From: Actinocorallia aurantiaca | Lineage (GTDB): Bacteria > Actinomycetota > Actinomycetes > Streptosporangiales > Streptosporangiaceae | Assembly: GCF_039533685.1 (NCBI RefSeq) | Contig: NZ_BAAATZ010000035.1 | Location: 1 to 64,000, forward strand | Direction: 5' to 3' | Length of the DNA stretch: 64,000 bases | Part shown: positions 48,658-56,605 of the stretch, in pieces | Numbering within the stretch: the stretch's first letter is position 1 | Layout of the letters: the number at the start of each line of letters is the position of its first letter | Made by a program: the position numbers and the translations under genes | Notes under the pieces: generated by a model | Told to the model about the DNA's origin: nothing | Seen by the model: the letters and a program-made list of their open reading frames with translations, nothing else | Database searches by the model: none

Positions 48658-49056
48658 ATGACGGAGAGTAATCATTCTGGTGTTCTCGGAGGGGATGTGG
48701 AAGGCAACGAGATCCGGAGCCTGCTGCATCCGTTCCTGCTGCTGTTGATCTACGAGCGTCCCGGACACGGGTACGACCTGATCGAGCGGCTGGCCCGGAT
48801 GGGGGTGCCGGGGGTCGAGCCCGGGCACGCCTACCGGGTGCTGCGGAGCCTGGAACGGGCGCGGCTGCTCAGGTCGGCCTGGGAGCCCTCGGGGACGGGG
48901 CCCGCGCGCCGCCGCTACGAGCTGACGGCCGAGGGCATGGCGGACCTGGAGTCCTGGGTGCCGCGGATGGGCGCCTTCGCGGAGCTCCTCGGCTCCTGCG
49001 TGGAGCGGTGGACCACGGCGTCCGGACCCGGCCGGCTCGCCGGCCGGGTCCGGTGA
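48658..49056 (+). CDS. PadR-family regulator heading the hydrogenase accessory operon
   Basis: A 132-residue winged-helix protein: LLHPFLLLLIYERPGHGYDLIERLARMGVPGVEPGHAYRVLRSLERARLLRSAWEPSGTGPARRRYELTAEG is the PadR signature (about residues 22-95). The C-terminus is short, ending in a small helix. ATG at 48658 follows GGTAGGAG. It is the first gene of the five-gene set PadR, SIS, HypC-like, SIS, hypF, and is a good candidate regulator of one or both hydrogenase operons. Its signal is unknown. Confidence 0.87.
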   Translation: MTESNHSGVLGGDVEGNEIRSLLHPFLLLLIYERPGHGYDLIERLARMGVPGVEPGHAYRVLRSLERARLLRSAWEPSGTGPARRRYELTAEGMADLESWVPRMGAFAELLGSCVERWTTASGPGRLAGRVR

Positions 49057-49066
49057 GGGGGCGCCC

Positions 49067-49675
49067 GTGCCGCCATGGGAGACCGCGGAGGACAGGGCGC
49101 TGACCCTTTTCGGAGCCAGGGCGGAGGCCGGTCTCGCGCTGAAGCGGGAGGCCGGAGCGGTCGGGCGCGCCTGCCGGGCCATGGCCGGGAGGTTCCGCCG
49201 CGGAGGGACCCTCTACACCTTCGGCGCCGGTGTCGCGGCGGCGGACGCCGCGCACATCGCGGTCGAGTTCGTGCATCCGGTGATCGTCGGTAAGCGCGCC
49301 CTGCCCGCGGTCCCGCTGAACTGCGAGACCGCGCCGCTGACCGGTGAGGGGGCCGCCGAGGCGTTCGCGGCGAGGCTGGAGTCGATGGCGGAGCCGCGCG
49401 ACATCGTCCTCGCCCTGTCCTCCGACGGCCGGTGCGCGGCCGTGCTGCGCGGCCTGGACAAGGCGAGGGAGCGCGGCGCGCTCACCGTCGCCCTGACCGG
49501 CGCGGGCGGCGGGGAACTGGCGGGCGGCCCGGCCGTCGACCATCTGATCGTCGCGGCCTCGGACGACCCCCGCGTGGTCAGGGAGATGCACGTGACCGTC
49601 TACCACGTGCTCTGGGAGCTGGTGCACGTGTTCCTCGAACGGCCTGGAGACCTGGAACAGGAGGCGTTCTCTTGA
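49067..49675 (+). CDS. SIS-domain protein 1 (phosphosugar-binding fold, altered loop)
   Basis: A 202-residue SIS (sugar isomerase) protein similar to GmhA-like proteins. Strands LYTFGAGVAAADAAHIAVEFVHP and DIVLALSSDGRCAAVLRGLDKARERGALTVALTG are recognisable. The normally conserved GNGGS/FSTSG phosphate-binding loops read GAGVA and LSSDG, so ordinary phosphosugar isomerase activity is doubtful. The GTG at 49067 follows the PadR gene by 10 nt, and the stop overlaps the HypC-like TTG start. Location in a hydrogenase maturation operon suggests a role there; that is inference. Confidence 0.78.
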   Translation: MPPWETAEDRALTLFGARAEAGLALKREAGAVGRACRAMAGRFRRGGTLYTFGAGVAAADAAHIAVEFVHPVIVGKRALPAVPLNCETAPLTGEGAAEAFAARLESMAEPRDIVLALSSDGRCAAVLRGLDKARERGALTVALTGAGGGELAGGPAVDHLIVAASDDPRVVREMHVTVYHVLWELVHVFLERPGDLEQEAFS

Positions 49676-49899
49676 CGGAACGGGAGTCGTACTGCGGCGG
49701 GGACGAAGCGGTCTGCATCACCTGCTCGGACTCGGCCGTCGCGGTGCGGATACGGGAGCTGCTGCCCGGCGGGCTGGCGATCGTCGACACCGGGGAGGGG
49801 CTCGAGGAGGTCAGCGTGGCGCTGGTCTCCGCCGGTCCCGGGGACGTCGTGCTCGTGCACGCCAAGGAGGCCATCGCGATCGTCGGGGAGCCGGCGTGA
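49672..49899 (+). CDS. atypical HypC/HybG-like hydrogenase chaperone
   Basis: A 75-residue small protein. From residue 15 it resembles HypC: CITCSDSAVAVRIRELLPGGLAIVDTGEGLEEVSVALV (compare MCLGIPGEIVEL...). HypC normally exposes Cys2 at its N-terminus to hold Fe(CN)2CO; here the aligned cysteine is C15, preceded by a 14-residue stretch with another cysteine (C8), and C18 follows. The start is TTG at 49672, overlapping the stop of SIS protein 1; no closer start codon would place the cysteine at position 2. A canonical HypC is encoded in the other operon, so this one may have a distinct client or role. Confidence 0.8.
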   Translation: MTERESYCGGDEAVCITCSDSAVAVRIRELLPGGLAIVDTGEGLEEVSVALVSAGPGDVVLVHAKEAIAIVGEPA

Positions 49900-50555
49900 C
49901 CGCGGAGGCCGGGCCCGGCGGAGTGGAGGCGCTCTACCCGTTCCTGTACTCCGGGCGGGACGATCTCGCGTCCCTCCTGGCCGACGTGGAGAGCTCCACG
50001 TCGGAGAAGGCCTCGGAGATCGCCGCGTTGCGCGGGTCCCTCGCCGCCCGCTTCGCCTGGCCGATCGCCGAATGCGCCCGGACGATCGCGGACTCCTTCG
50101 CTTCGGGCGGCCGGCTGCTGGCCTTCGGCAACGGCGGCAGCTGCACCGACGCGCAGGCGTTCGCCTCGCTGTTCACCGCCTCCGCGCCCCCGCTGCCCGC
50201 GTTCTGCCTGCCGCAGGACGCGGCGTCGCTCACGGCCCTGGCGAACGACGTGGGTTTCGAGGTCGTCTTCGCCCGTCAGCTCGGCGCTCTGGGGCGGGGC
50301 GGGGACGTGGCCGTGGCCTTCTCCACCAGCGGCGGTTCGGCGAATCTGCTGCGCGGCCTCGGGGAGGCCCGGCGTCTGGGCATGGTGACGGTCGGTTTCG
50401 CCGGTCACGACGGCGGGCCGATGGCCGAGGCGGGCACCGTCGACCATCTGTTCGTGGTGCCCTCGGCGTCGGTGCACCGGATCCAGGAGGCCCAGACGAC
50501 GCTGTACCAGGTGCTCTGGGAGCTCGTCCTCCACGAGCTGGCGGACGTCCGGTGA
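49896..50555 (+). CDS. SIS-domain protein 2 (GmhA/DiaA-like)
   Basis: A 219-residue SIS protein with the canonical phosphosugar-binding loops: FGNGGSCTDAQAFASLFTA (about residues 79-97) and AFSTSGGSANLLRGLGEARRLGMVTVGFAG. This fits the sedoheptulose-7-phosphate isomerase (GmhA)/DiaA group; the catalytic Glu/His pair of GmhA was not established. GTG start at 49896 overlaps the HypC-like stop, and the end overlaps the hypF start. Unlike SIS protein 1 its loops are intact, so the pair could form a heteromer with one active partner. No heptose pathway genes are nearby. Confidence 0.8.
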   Translation: MTAEAGPGGVEALYPFLYSGRDDLASLLADVESSTSEKASEIAALRGSLAARFAWPIAECARTIADSFASGGRLLAFGNGGSCTDAQAFASLFTASAPPLPAFCLPQDAASLTALANDVGFEVVFARQLGALGRGGDVAVAFSTSGGSANLLRGLGEARRLGMVTVGFAGHDGGPMAEAGTVDHLFVVPSASVHRIQEAQTTLYQVLWELVLHELADVR

Positions 50556-52852
50556 CGGTCCCGTCCCGCCGGACCCGCGTCCGGATCCGGGTCGAGGGCA
50601 TCGTCCAGGGGGTCGGGTTCCGTCCGTTCGTCCACGAGCTGGCCGGCCGTCACGGGCTCGCGGGCTTCGTCGGCAATGACGGCGACGGCGTCTTCGCCGA
50701 GGCCGAGGGCGAAGCGGCCTCGCTGGACGCCTTCATCGCCGACCTCGGGTTGCGGGCTCCCCCGTTGGCCCTCATAGAGCGGGTCACCACATGTCCGGCG
50801 GAACCGCTCGGAGAGCTCGGTTTCCGTATCGTGCCGAGCGTCCCGGGAACGGGGCGTTCGACGCTGCTCTCCCCCGACATGGCGACCTGTGCCGAATGCC
50901 TGAACGACATGACCGATCCCGGGAACCGACGGTTCTGCTACCCGTTCACCAATTGCACTCACTGCGGGCCCCGGTTCACCATCACCGTCGACGTGCCCTA
51001 TGACCGGCACAACACCACGATGAGCAGCTTCGTCCTGTGCGCCGACTGCGAGCGGGAATACCAGGATCCGTCCGACCGGCGCTTCCACGCCCAGCCCGTC
51101 TGCTGCCCCCGGTGCGGGCCGACGCTGCGGCTGCTGGGAACGGACGGCGAGGCCGTACCGGGCGATCCGGTCGACGCGGCCGCCGCACTGCTCCGGGAGG
51201 GCCTGATCCTGGCGGTCAAGGGGCTCGGCGGTTACCACCTGGCCGTACTCGCCGGTGACGAGGACGCGGTCCGCCGGCTGCGCGCCCGCAAGCACCGGGA
51301 GGCCAAGCCGTTCGCCGTGATGGCACCCGACCTTGCCGCCGCCCGTGCCCTGGCCGACTTCGACGAGGCCTCCATCCGCCTGCTCACCGGCTCCCGCCGC
51401 CCCATCGTGCTCGCACCACGCCGTGCCGAGGCCCTGGTGGCCGACGCCGTCGCACCCGGCTCCGGAGAACTGGGGGTGATGCTGCCGTACGCGCCCCAGC
51501 ACCACCTGCTCGCCGCACGGCTCGGCGAGCCCTTCGTCCTGACCAGCGGAAACCTCTCCGACGAGCCGATCATCCACCGCGACGACGAGGCCCTGAAGCG
51601 CCTGGCGGACGTGGCCGACGCCTTCCTGACGCACGATCGCCCCGTGCACGTCCGCGCAGACGACTCGGTGGTCCGCGTCTTCCGCGGCCGGGAGATGCCC
51701 CTGCGCCGTTCACGCGGCTACGCGCCCGCCCCTCTGACGGTGCACCGCCCCTTCCCCCGGCCCGTCCTGGCCTGCGGAGCCGAACTGAAGAACACTTTCT
51801 GCCTCGGCAAGGACCTGCGCGCGTTCCCGTCCCCCCATATCGGCGACCTGGGCGGCTACGAGACCCTGCGCGCGTTCACCGACGGGATCGCGCACTTCCG
51901 TCACCTTTTCGGCATCGAACCCGCGGTGCTCGCGCACGACCTCCACCCCGACCACCTGTCCACGAAGTACGCGCTGGACCTGGCCGAGACCGAGGGCCTC
52001 CCCGCGATCGGAGTGCAGCACCACCACGCCCACCTCGCCTCGTGCCTGGCCGACAACGGAGAGGACGGCCCCGCGATCGGCGTCGCGTTCGACGGGCTGG
52101 GCTACGGCCCCGACGGGACTTTGTGGGGCGGCGAGCTGCTCGTCTTCGACCTGGCCGGATACCGGCGCGCGGGGCATCTGGAGACCGTGCCGATGCCGGG
52201 CGGAACCGCCGCGATCCGGCAGCCGTGGCGGATGGCCGCCGCCCACCTGCACGCCGCGTACGGAGGCCGCCCCCCGGAGCTCGACGTCGTCCGACGGCAC
52301 GCCGACCGCTGGGAGGCCGTGACCGCCCTGGCACGTTCCGGGACGAACGCGCCTCTCACCTCCAGTGCGGGGCGGCTGTTCGACGCGATCGCGGCGATCA
52401 CGGGCGTCCGCGACGAGACCTGCTACGAGGGCCAGGCCGCCATCGAGCTGGAACGGCGCGTCGACCCGGACGAGCACGGCGCCTACCCGGTGACGGTCTC
52501 GGACTCGGATCCGCTGGTCGTCTCCTGCGCGGACCTCGTACGCCGCGCCGCCGAGGACGTCCAGGCGGGAGCCCGCACCGGGCAGGTCGCCGCCCGCTTC
52601 CACCGCGGCCTGGCCGCCGCCGTCGTCGGTGCGATCGCCGTCCTCCGCGAGCGCACCGGCCTCACCTCGGTCGCCCTGTCCGGCGGAGTGTTCCAGAACA
52701 TCACCCTGCTGGGCCTGGTCGCCTCAGGCTTGGAACGAACCGGCTTCCGCGTTCTGACCCACACGCGCGTCCCCCCGAACGACGGCGGCCTCTCCTTCGG
52801 CCAGGCGATGGTCGCCGCGGCCTCGGACCGGGACCCGTCCCCGCTCCCGTGA
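50552..52852 (+). CDS. hypF: carbamoyltransferase HypF
   Basis: A 766-residue hydrogenase maturation protein that makes the thiocarbamate on HypE for the CN ligands. Domains in order: acylphosphatase (about 8-98, VEGIVQGVGFRPFVHELA), two zinc fingers (CAEC ... CTHC and CADC ... CPRC, about 108-190), YrdC-like (about 205-390, LAVKGLGGYHLA, PFAVMAP, TSGNLSDEPI) and a Kae1-like ATPase (about 400-760) with metal-binding HHHAH near residue 490. GTG at 50552 overlaps the SIS stop. It converges with hypE at a gap of about 50 bp. Confidence 0.96.
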   Translation: MTVPSRRTRVRIRVEGIVQGVGFRPFVHELAGRHGLAGFVGNDGDGVFAEAEGEAASLDAFIADLGLRAPPLALIERVTTCPAEPLGELGFRIVPSVPGTGRSTLLSPDMATCAECLNDMTDPGNRRFCYPFTNCTHCGPRFTITVDVPYDRHNTTMSSFVLCADCEREYQDPSDRRFHAQPVCCPRCGPTLRLLGTDGEAVPGDPVDAAAALLREGLILAVKGLGGYHLAVLAGDEDAVRRLRARKHREAKPFAVMAPDLAAARALADFDEASIRLLTGSRRPIVLAPRRAEALVADAVAPGSGELGVMLPYAPQHHLLAARLGEPFVLTSGNLSDEPIIHRDDEALKRLADVADAFLTHDRPVHVRADDSVVRVFRGREMPLRRSRGYAPAPLTVHRPFPRPVLACGAELKNTFCLGKDLRAFPSPHIGDLGGYETLRAFTDGIAHFRHLFGIEPAVLAHDLHPDHLSTKYALDLAETEGLPAIGVQHHHAHLASCLADNGEDGPAIGVAFDGLGYGPDGTLWGGELLVFDLAGYRRAGHLETVPMPGGTAAIRQPWRMAAAHLHAAYGGRPPELDVVRRHADRWEAVTALARSGTNAPLTSSAGRLFDAIAAITGVRDETCYEGQAAIELERRVDPDEHGAYPVTVSDSDPLVVSCADLVRRAAEDVQAGARTGQVAARFHRGLAAAVVGAIAVLRERTGLTSVALSGGVFQNITLLGLVASGLERTGFRVLTHTRVPPNDGGLSFGQAMVAAASDRDPSPLP

Positions 52853-52870
52853 CCGCTCCGCTTCGCACGG

Positions 52871-52887
52871 CCGAGAGGGGCTCGGTT
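52871..52887. terminator. weak hairpin between hypF and hypE
   Basis: CCGAG-AGGGG-CTCGG followed by TT, in the 51-bp gap between the two convergent hydrogenase operons. Confidence 0.3.
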
Positions 52888-52903
52888 CCCGCTCCTCGGG
52901 CGG

Positions 52904-53977
52904 TCAGCAGATGCGGGGCAGCGGGTCTCCGACGAGCAGGTCGGCGATGCGGGTGCCGCCGAAGGCGGTCTTGAGGAGCACCAGGCCGGCGGGGCCGCCT
53001 TCCACCCGGCCCACCAGCGCGGCGCCCTCTCCCAAGGGGTGGCCGCGCAGAGCCGCCAGGGCCTCCTCCGCCCGGTCCCCGTCGACGAGCGCGACGAAGC
53101 GGCCCTCGCAGGCCACGTACAGCGGGTCGATGCCGAGCAGTTCACACGCGCCGATCACCGCAGGGCGCACCGGTACGGCGGCCTCCTCCACCGTGATCGC
53201 CAGTTCGGCGGCGCGCGCCACCTCGTTCAGGACGGTGGCGACGCCGCCGCGGGTGGCGTCGCGCAGCATCCGCACCCCGCCGGGCACGGCGTCCAGGAGC
53301 GCGGCGACCACGCCGTCGAGCGGGGCGGTGTCGGAGACCAGGTCGGCGGCGAGGTCGAGTTCGCCGCGGGCCAGCATGACGGTCACGCCGTGCTCGCCGA
53401 TCGGTCCGGAGACCAGCACCGCGTCCCCCGGACGGACGTGCGCGGCGCCGAACTCGTCGGGGCGTTCCAGCACGCCGACGCCTGTCGTGGTGATGTAGCA
53501 GCCGTCGCCCTTGCCCCGCTGGACGACCTTGGTGTCGCCGGTGACGACCTCGACGCCCGCGCGCCGGGCGGCGGCGGACATGGACGCCGTGACGCGCCGC
53601 AGGTCGTCCATCGGAAAGCCCTCTTCCAGGATGAACCCGGCGGAGAGGTACAGCGGCCGGGCGCCCGAGACGGCCAGGTCGTTGACGGTGCCGTTGACGG
53701 CGAGGTCCCCGATGTCCCCGCCGGGGAAGAACAGCGGTGACACGACGAAGGAGTCGGTGGTCAGGACCATCCGGGCGGTTCCCACCCGCAGGACCGCGCC
53801 GTCGTCCAGCGGTTCCAGTGCCGGGTTGCCGAACGCGCCGAGGAAGACGTCCTCGACGAGGGTCTGGGTGGCCTTTCCTCCGGCGCCGTGGGAGAGGGTG
53901 ACGCGTTCCTCCCGCACCCTCGGGGCTCGCCGGCGGGCGCGTTCTATGCGGTCCAGCACCTGCTTCTCGGTCGTCAT
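52904..53977 (-). CDS. hypE: hydrogenase maturation protein HypE
   Basis: A 357-residue PurM-like ATPase. It ends in PRIC, the conserved C-terminal cysteine that carries the carbamoyl group and is dehydrated to thiocyanate. Other family marks are LSHGAGGKATQTLVEDVF, DDGAVLRVG, TTDSFVVSPLFFPGGDIGDLAVNGTVNDLAVSGA and MLRDATRGGVATVLNE. Start ATG at 53977, overlapping the hypD stop. It is the last gene of the minus-strand operon and works with HypF from the opposing operon. Confidence 0.96.
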   Translation of the reverse strand: MTTEKQVLDRIERARRRAPRVREERVTLSHGAGGKATQTLVEDVFLGAFGNPALEPLDDGAVLRVGTARMVLTTDSFVVSPLFFPGGDIGDLAVNGTVNDLAVSGARPLYLSAGFILEEGFPMDDLRRVTASMSAAARRAGVEVVTGDTKVVQRGKGDGCYITTTGVGVLERPDEFGAAHVRPGDAVLVSGPIGEHGVTVMLARGELDLAADLVSDTAPLDGVVAALLDAVPGGVRMLRDATRGGVATVLNEVARAAELAITVEEAAVPVRPAVIGACELLGIDPLYVACEGRFVALVDGDRAEEALAALRGHPLGEGAALVGRVEGGPAGLVLLKTAFGGTRIADLLVGDPLPRIC

Positions 53978-55101
53978 CTGAGTGTCGCCTCCCGTACGCG
54001 GTCCCTCGTGAACCGGCCGTAGTTGTAGTACGCGGCGCAGGCGCCCTCCGAGGAGACCATGCAGGTGCCGATCGGGGTCTCCGGGGTGCACGCGGTGCCG
54101 AACACCTTGCACTCCCAGGGTTTGATGACGCCCTTGAGCACCTCGCCGCACTGGCATGCCTTGGGGTCGGCCACCCGGACGCCGGGCAGGTCGAAGACGC
54201 GTTCGGCGTCGTGGGCTGCGAACTCCTCGCGCAGCCGCAGGGCCGAGTGCGAGATGAAGCCGAGCCCGCGCCATTCGAAGTGGGGGCGCAGCTCCATGGT
54301 CCGGCCCATGGCCTCCAGAGCCCTGGGGTTGCCCTCCCACGGGACGACCCGCGCGTACTGGTTCTCCACCTCGCAGCGGCCCTCGGCCAGCTGCCGCATC
54401 AGCATGTACACCGACTGGAGCAGGTCCAGCGGTTCGAACCCGGCGCACACCAGCGGCCTGCCGTAGCGGGCGGCGATGAACTCGTACGGGCGGCAGCCGA
54501 TGACGGTGGAGACGTGGCCGGGGCCGAGGAAGCCGTCGAGCCGCAGGTCCGGCGAGTCGAGGATGGCCTTGATCGCCGGGATGACGGTGACGTGGTTGCA
54601 GAAGACCGAGAAGTTCTTGATGCCCTCGGCGGCGGCCCGCAGCACGGTCATCGCGGTGGACGGCGCGGTGGTCTCGAAGCCGATCGCCATGAACACCACC
54701 CGGCGGCCGGGGTTGTCCCGGGCGATCCGCAGCGCGTCCAACGGGGAGTAGACCATGCGGATGTCGGCGCCAGCGGCCTTGGCGTCGAAGAACGAGCCGT
54801 CGCCGCCGGGCACCCGCATCATGTCCCCGAACGAGGTCAGGATCACGTCGGGTTCTCCGGCGATGGCGATGGCGTCGTCGACGCGGCCCATCGGGATCAC
54901 GCACACCGGGCAGCCCGGCCCGTGCACCAGCTCGACGGCCTCCGGCAGGTGGTCCTCGACGCCGTGCTTGTAGATGGTGTGGGTGTGGCCGCCGCACACC
55001 TCCATGAACTTGTAGTGCCGGCCGGGCTCGCACAGCGCGGCGATCTCCGCGGCCAGGACCCCGGCCCTGTCCGCGTCCCGGTACTCGTCGACGAACCGCA
55101 T
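53974..55101 (-). CDS. hypD: hydrogenase formation protein HypD
   Basis: A 375-residue [4Fe-4S] scaffold on which Fe(CN)2CO is assembled with HypC. Conserved motifs: KFMEVCGGHTHTIYKHG, VHGPGCPVCVIPMGRVD, AIGFETTAPS, GPGHVSTVIG, AGFEPLDLLQSVYMLM, and the C-terminal cysteines CQCGEVLKGVIKPWECKVFG and CTPETPIGTCMVSSEGACAAYY. The start ATG at 55101 is 14 nt downstream of the hypC stop. Length is typical. Confidence 0.96.
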   Translation of the reverse strand: MRFVDEYRDADRAGVLAAEIAALCEPGRHYKFMEVCGGHTHTIYKHGVEDHLPEAVELVHGPGCPVCVIPMGRVDDAIAIAGEPDVILTSFGDMMRVPGGDGSFFDAKAAGADIRMVYSPLDALRIARDNPGRRVVFMAIGFETTAPSTAMTVLRAAAEGIKNFSVFCNHVTVIPAIKAILDSPDLRLDGFLGPGHVSTVIGCRPYEFIAARYGRPLVCAGFEPLDLLQSVYMLMRQLAEGRCEVENQYARVVPWEGNPRALEAMGRTMELRPHFEWRGLGFISHSALRLREEFAAHDAERVFDLPGVRVADPKACQCGEVLKGVIKPWECKVFGTACTPETPIGTCMVSSEGACAAYYNYGRFTRDRVREATLR

Positions 55102-55115
55102 GGCCGCCCCTCACG

Positions 55116-55388
55116 TCAGGTGATGTCGGATTCGGAGAGCGCTTCGAGCTCGTCCTCGTAGGCGCTGCCGAGCCCTTCGAGCAGGGCGAGGGTGGCGGCC
55201 GCCTCCGCCTCGTCGATCTTCGACATGGCGAAGCCGACGTGGACCAGGACCCAGTCGCCGGGACGGACGGCACCGGGGCCGAGCAGGCCCAGGCTGATCG
55301 GCCGGCGGACGCCGGCGACCTCGACCGTGGCCAGGTCTCCGCGGTCCGGCAGGAGTTCCACGATCTCTCCCGGGATGCCGAGGCACAT
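55116..55388 (-). CDS. hypC: hydrogenase chaperone HypC
   Basis: A 90-residue canonical HypC beginning MCLGIPGEIVEL, so Cys2 becomes exposed after methionine removal, with the PGDWVLVHVGFAMSKIDEAEA motif. It shuttles the Fe(CN)2CO unit between HypD and the hydrogenase large subunit. It contrasts with the atypical HypC-like protein of the other operon. A 10-nt gap separates it from the small membrane peptide upstream. Confidence 0.95.
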   Translation of the reverse strand: MCLGIPGEIVELLPDRGDLATVEVAGVRRPISLGLLGPGAVRPGDWVLVHVGFAMSKIDEAEAAATLALLEGLGSAYEDELEALSESDIT

Positions 55389-55398
55389 GTCGCTCCTC

Positions 55399-55509
55399 TC
55401 ACATCCGCCGCATGCGCAGGTACCGCTTCAGCGCAGGCAGGTTCTGGAAGACCAGGAACACGGCGAAAGCCATGAAGAGGGTGAGTATCGCAATCCCGAC
55501 CCGTCTCAC
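55399..55509 (-). CDS. 36-residue single-span membrane peptide (DUF6893-like)
   Basis: The 36-residue frame starts at GTG 55509, overlapping the upstream stop (GTGA). It reads as one hydrophobic helix (VGIAILTLFMAFAVFLVFQ) followed by a basic tail LPALKRYLRMRRM. The YLRMRRM ending matches a family of tiny actinobacterial proteins (DUF6893). Its tight position between DUF5947 and hypC argues it is a true gene and a hydrogenase accessory, possibly a membrane anchor; that role is inference. Confidence 0.65.
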   Translation of the reverse strand: MRRVGIAILTLFMAFAVFLVFQNLPALKRYLRMRRM

Positions 55510-56090
55510 TTTTCTCCTTCCGCGAGGCTCGCGAAGAACGCCTCGATCTCCGGCCACACCCGGGTGCCCCCGGACAGGCCCTTCCACGCGCCCCGAACGA
55601 CGGCCACCAGCCGGTAGCAGTCGTCGACGGGCACCAGCCACCGTTCGTCCGCGCCGCGGAGCGAGTTCACCAACAGCGCCTCCGCACCGGGCCGCAGCTC
55701 GGCCAGGCGCGGGCAGGACGCGACCGCCTTCGCCCACGCCGCCGCCTCCACGGAGTGGCCGGTGGAGCCCGCCGGGCTCGGATAGCGGGCGGTGACGACG
55801 CCGTCCGCACCGAGCGTGAAGAACGCCAGCCCGACCGGGACGCCGAGGTCCGCGGGATCCAGGCCGGTGAGCCGGACCCGCCCGCCGGTCACCAGCCGGT
55901 AGTGGCCGGTCCCCTCCCCGAACAGCAGCGAGCAGGCCCGGCAGGAGCACAGCAGCGCGCCGTTCCGCTCGTCCACCACGTGGCGGTGCTCGTCCTCCAC
56001 CGGGATGCCGCACAGACCGCAGAGGTCGGTCGTCCCCCGTTCCCGCGACTCGGCGCGCCGGATGGCCCGGCCGAGCGCCGTCGAGTTCAT
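55506..56090 (-). CDS. DUF5947 family protein, hydrogenase-associated
   Basis: A 194-residue cytoplasmic protein. The N-terminal CGLCGIPVEDEHRHVVDERNGALLCSCRACSLLF has cysteine pairs (CxxC near residues 24-27, CSCRAC near 48-53) plus histidines, likely a zinc or iron-sulfur site. The C-terminal part ends in WKGLSGGTRVWPEIEAFFASL. It belongs to DUF5947, seen with group 1h hydrogenases in actinobacteria, of unknown function; the metal site suggests redox or assembly work. It overlaps the NifU-like gene by 4 nt. Confidence 0.8.
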   Translation of the reverse strand: MNSTALGRAIRRAESRERGTTDLCGLCGIPVEDEHRHVVDERNGALLCSCRACSLLFGEGTGHYRLVTGGRVRLTGLDPADLGVPVGLAFFTLGADGVVTARYPSPAGSTGHSVEAAAWAKAVASCPRLAELRPGAEALLVNSLRGADERWLVPVDDCYRLVAVVRGAWKGLSGGTRVWPEIEAFFASLAEGEK

Positions 56091-56605
56091 GAGGCCGTCT
56101 CCGGGCGGCGCGACAGCGACTCGACCGGGATGAAAGCGGCTTTGCCCTTCGGCTGCCGGACGTCGACGTCCGTCAGTTCCGGGACGGCCCCCAGTACCGC
56201 CTCCCGGACCACCTCCACGGCCGGCCCGGCCCCTCCGCATCCCCCGCCCGAGAGCAGGACGCGCGCGACGGTCCCCTCGACGCCGTCGAAACGCGCGTCG
56301 CCGCCCCGAAGGAGCGGGCGCACCCGGTCCAGGGCCCGTTCGATCCGCCGCTCGGGCGGCTCGGGGTGGAGTTCGTGCAGGACCAGCAGGTGACCGACGA
56401 GCTCGTCGTCCGCCAGCGGGCCCGCCGTGCCGGCCGCCAGGTCCATGACCCGGGCGAGGGCCTCCCCGTACAGCTCGGTGATCAGGGTGACGGCGTCCAG
56501 AGCCTTGGCGGCCGTCGCGCCCGGGATCGCCTCCAGTTCGCCGAGCACCGACTCCAGCCGGGCGAGCCTGTCACCGACGGTCGGGTCGTCGAGCCGCTCA
56601 GCCAT
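56087..56605 (-). CDS. NifU C-terminal-domain-like protein, hydrogenase-associated
   Basis: A 172-residue protein. After a helical N-terminal half (residues 1-95), residues 96-165 follow the NifU-like domain used as an Fe-S scaffold: GVEGTVARVLLSGGGCGGAGPAVEVVREAVLGAVPELTDVDV. The usual CxxC of that domain is reduced to a single cysteine, C123 in GGGCGGAG, so classical cluster assembly on two cysteines is not possible in a monomer; a dimer could share one cluster. It overlaps the large subunit gene by 8 nt. Confidence 0.78.
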   Translation of the reverse strand: MAERLDDPTVGDRLARLESVLGELEAIPGATAAKALDAVTLITELYGEALARVMDLAAGTAGPLADDELVGHLLVLHELHPEPPERRIERALDRVRPLLRGGDARFDGVEGTVARVLLSGGGCGGAGPAVEVVREAVLGAVPELTDVDVRQPKGKAAFIPVESLSRRPETAS

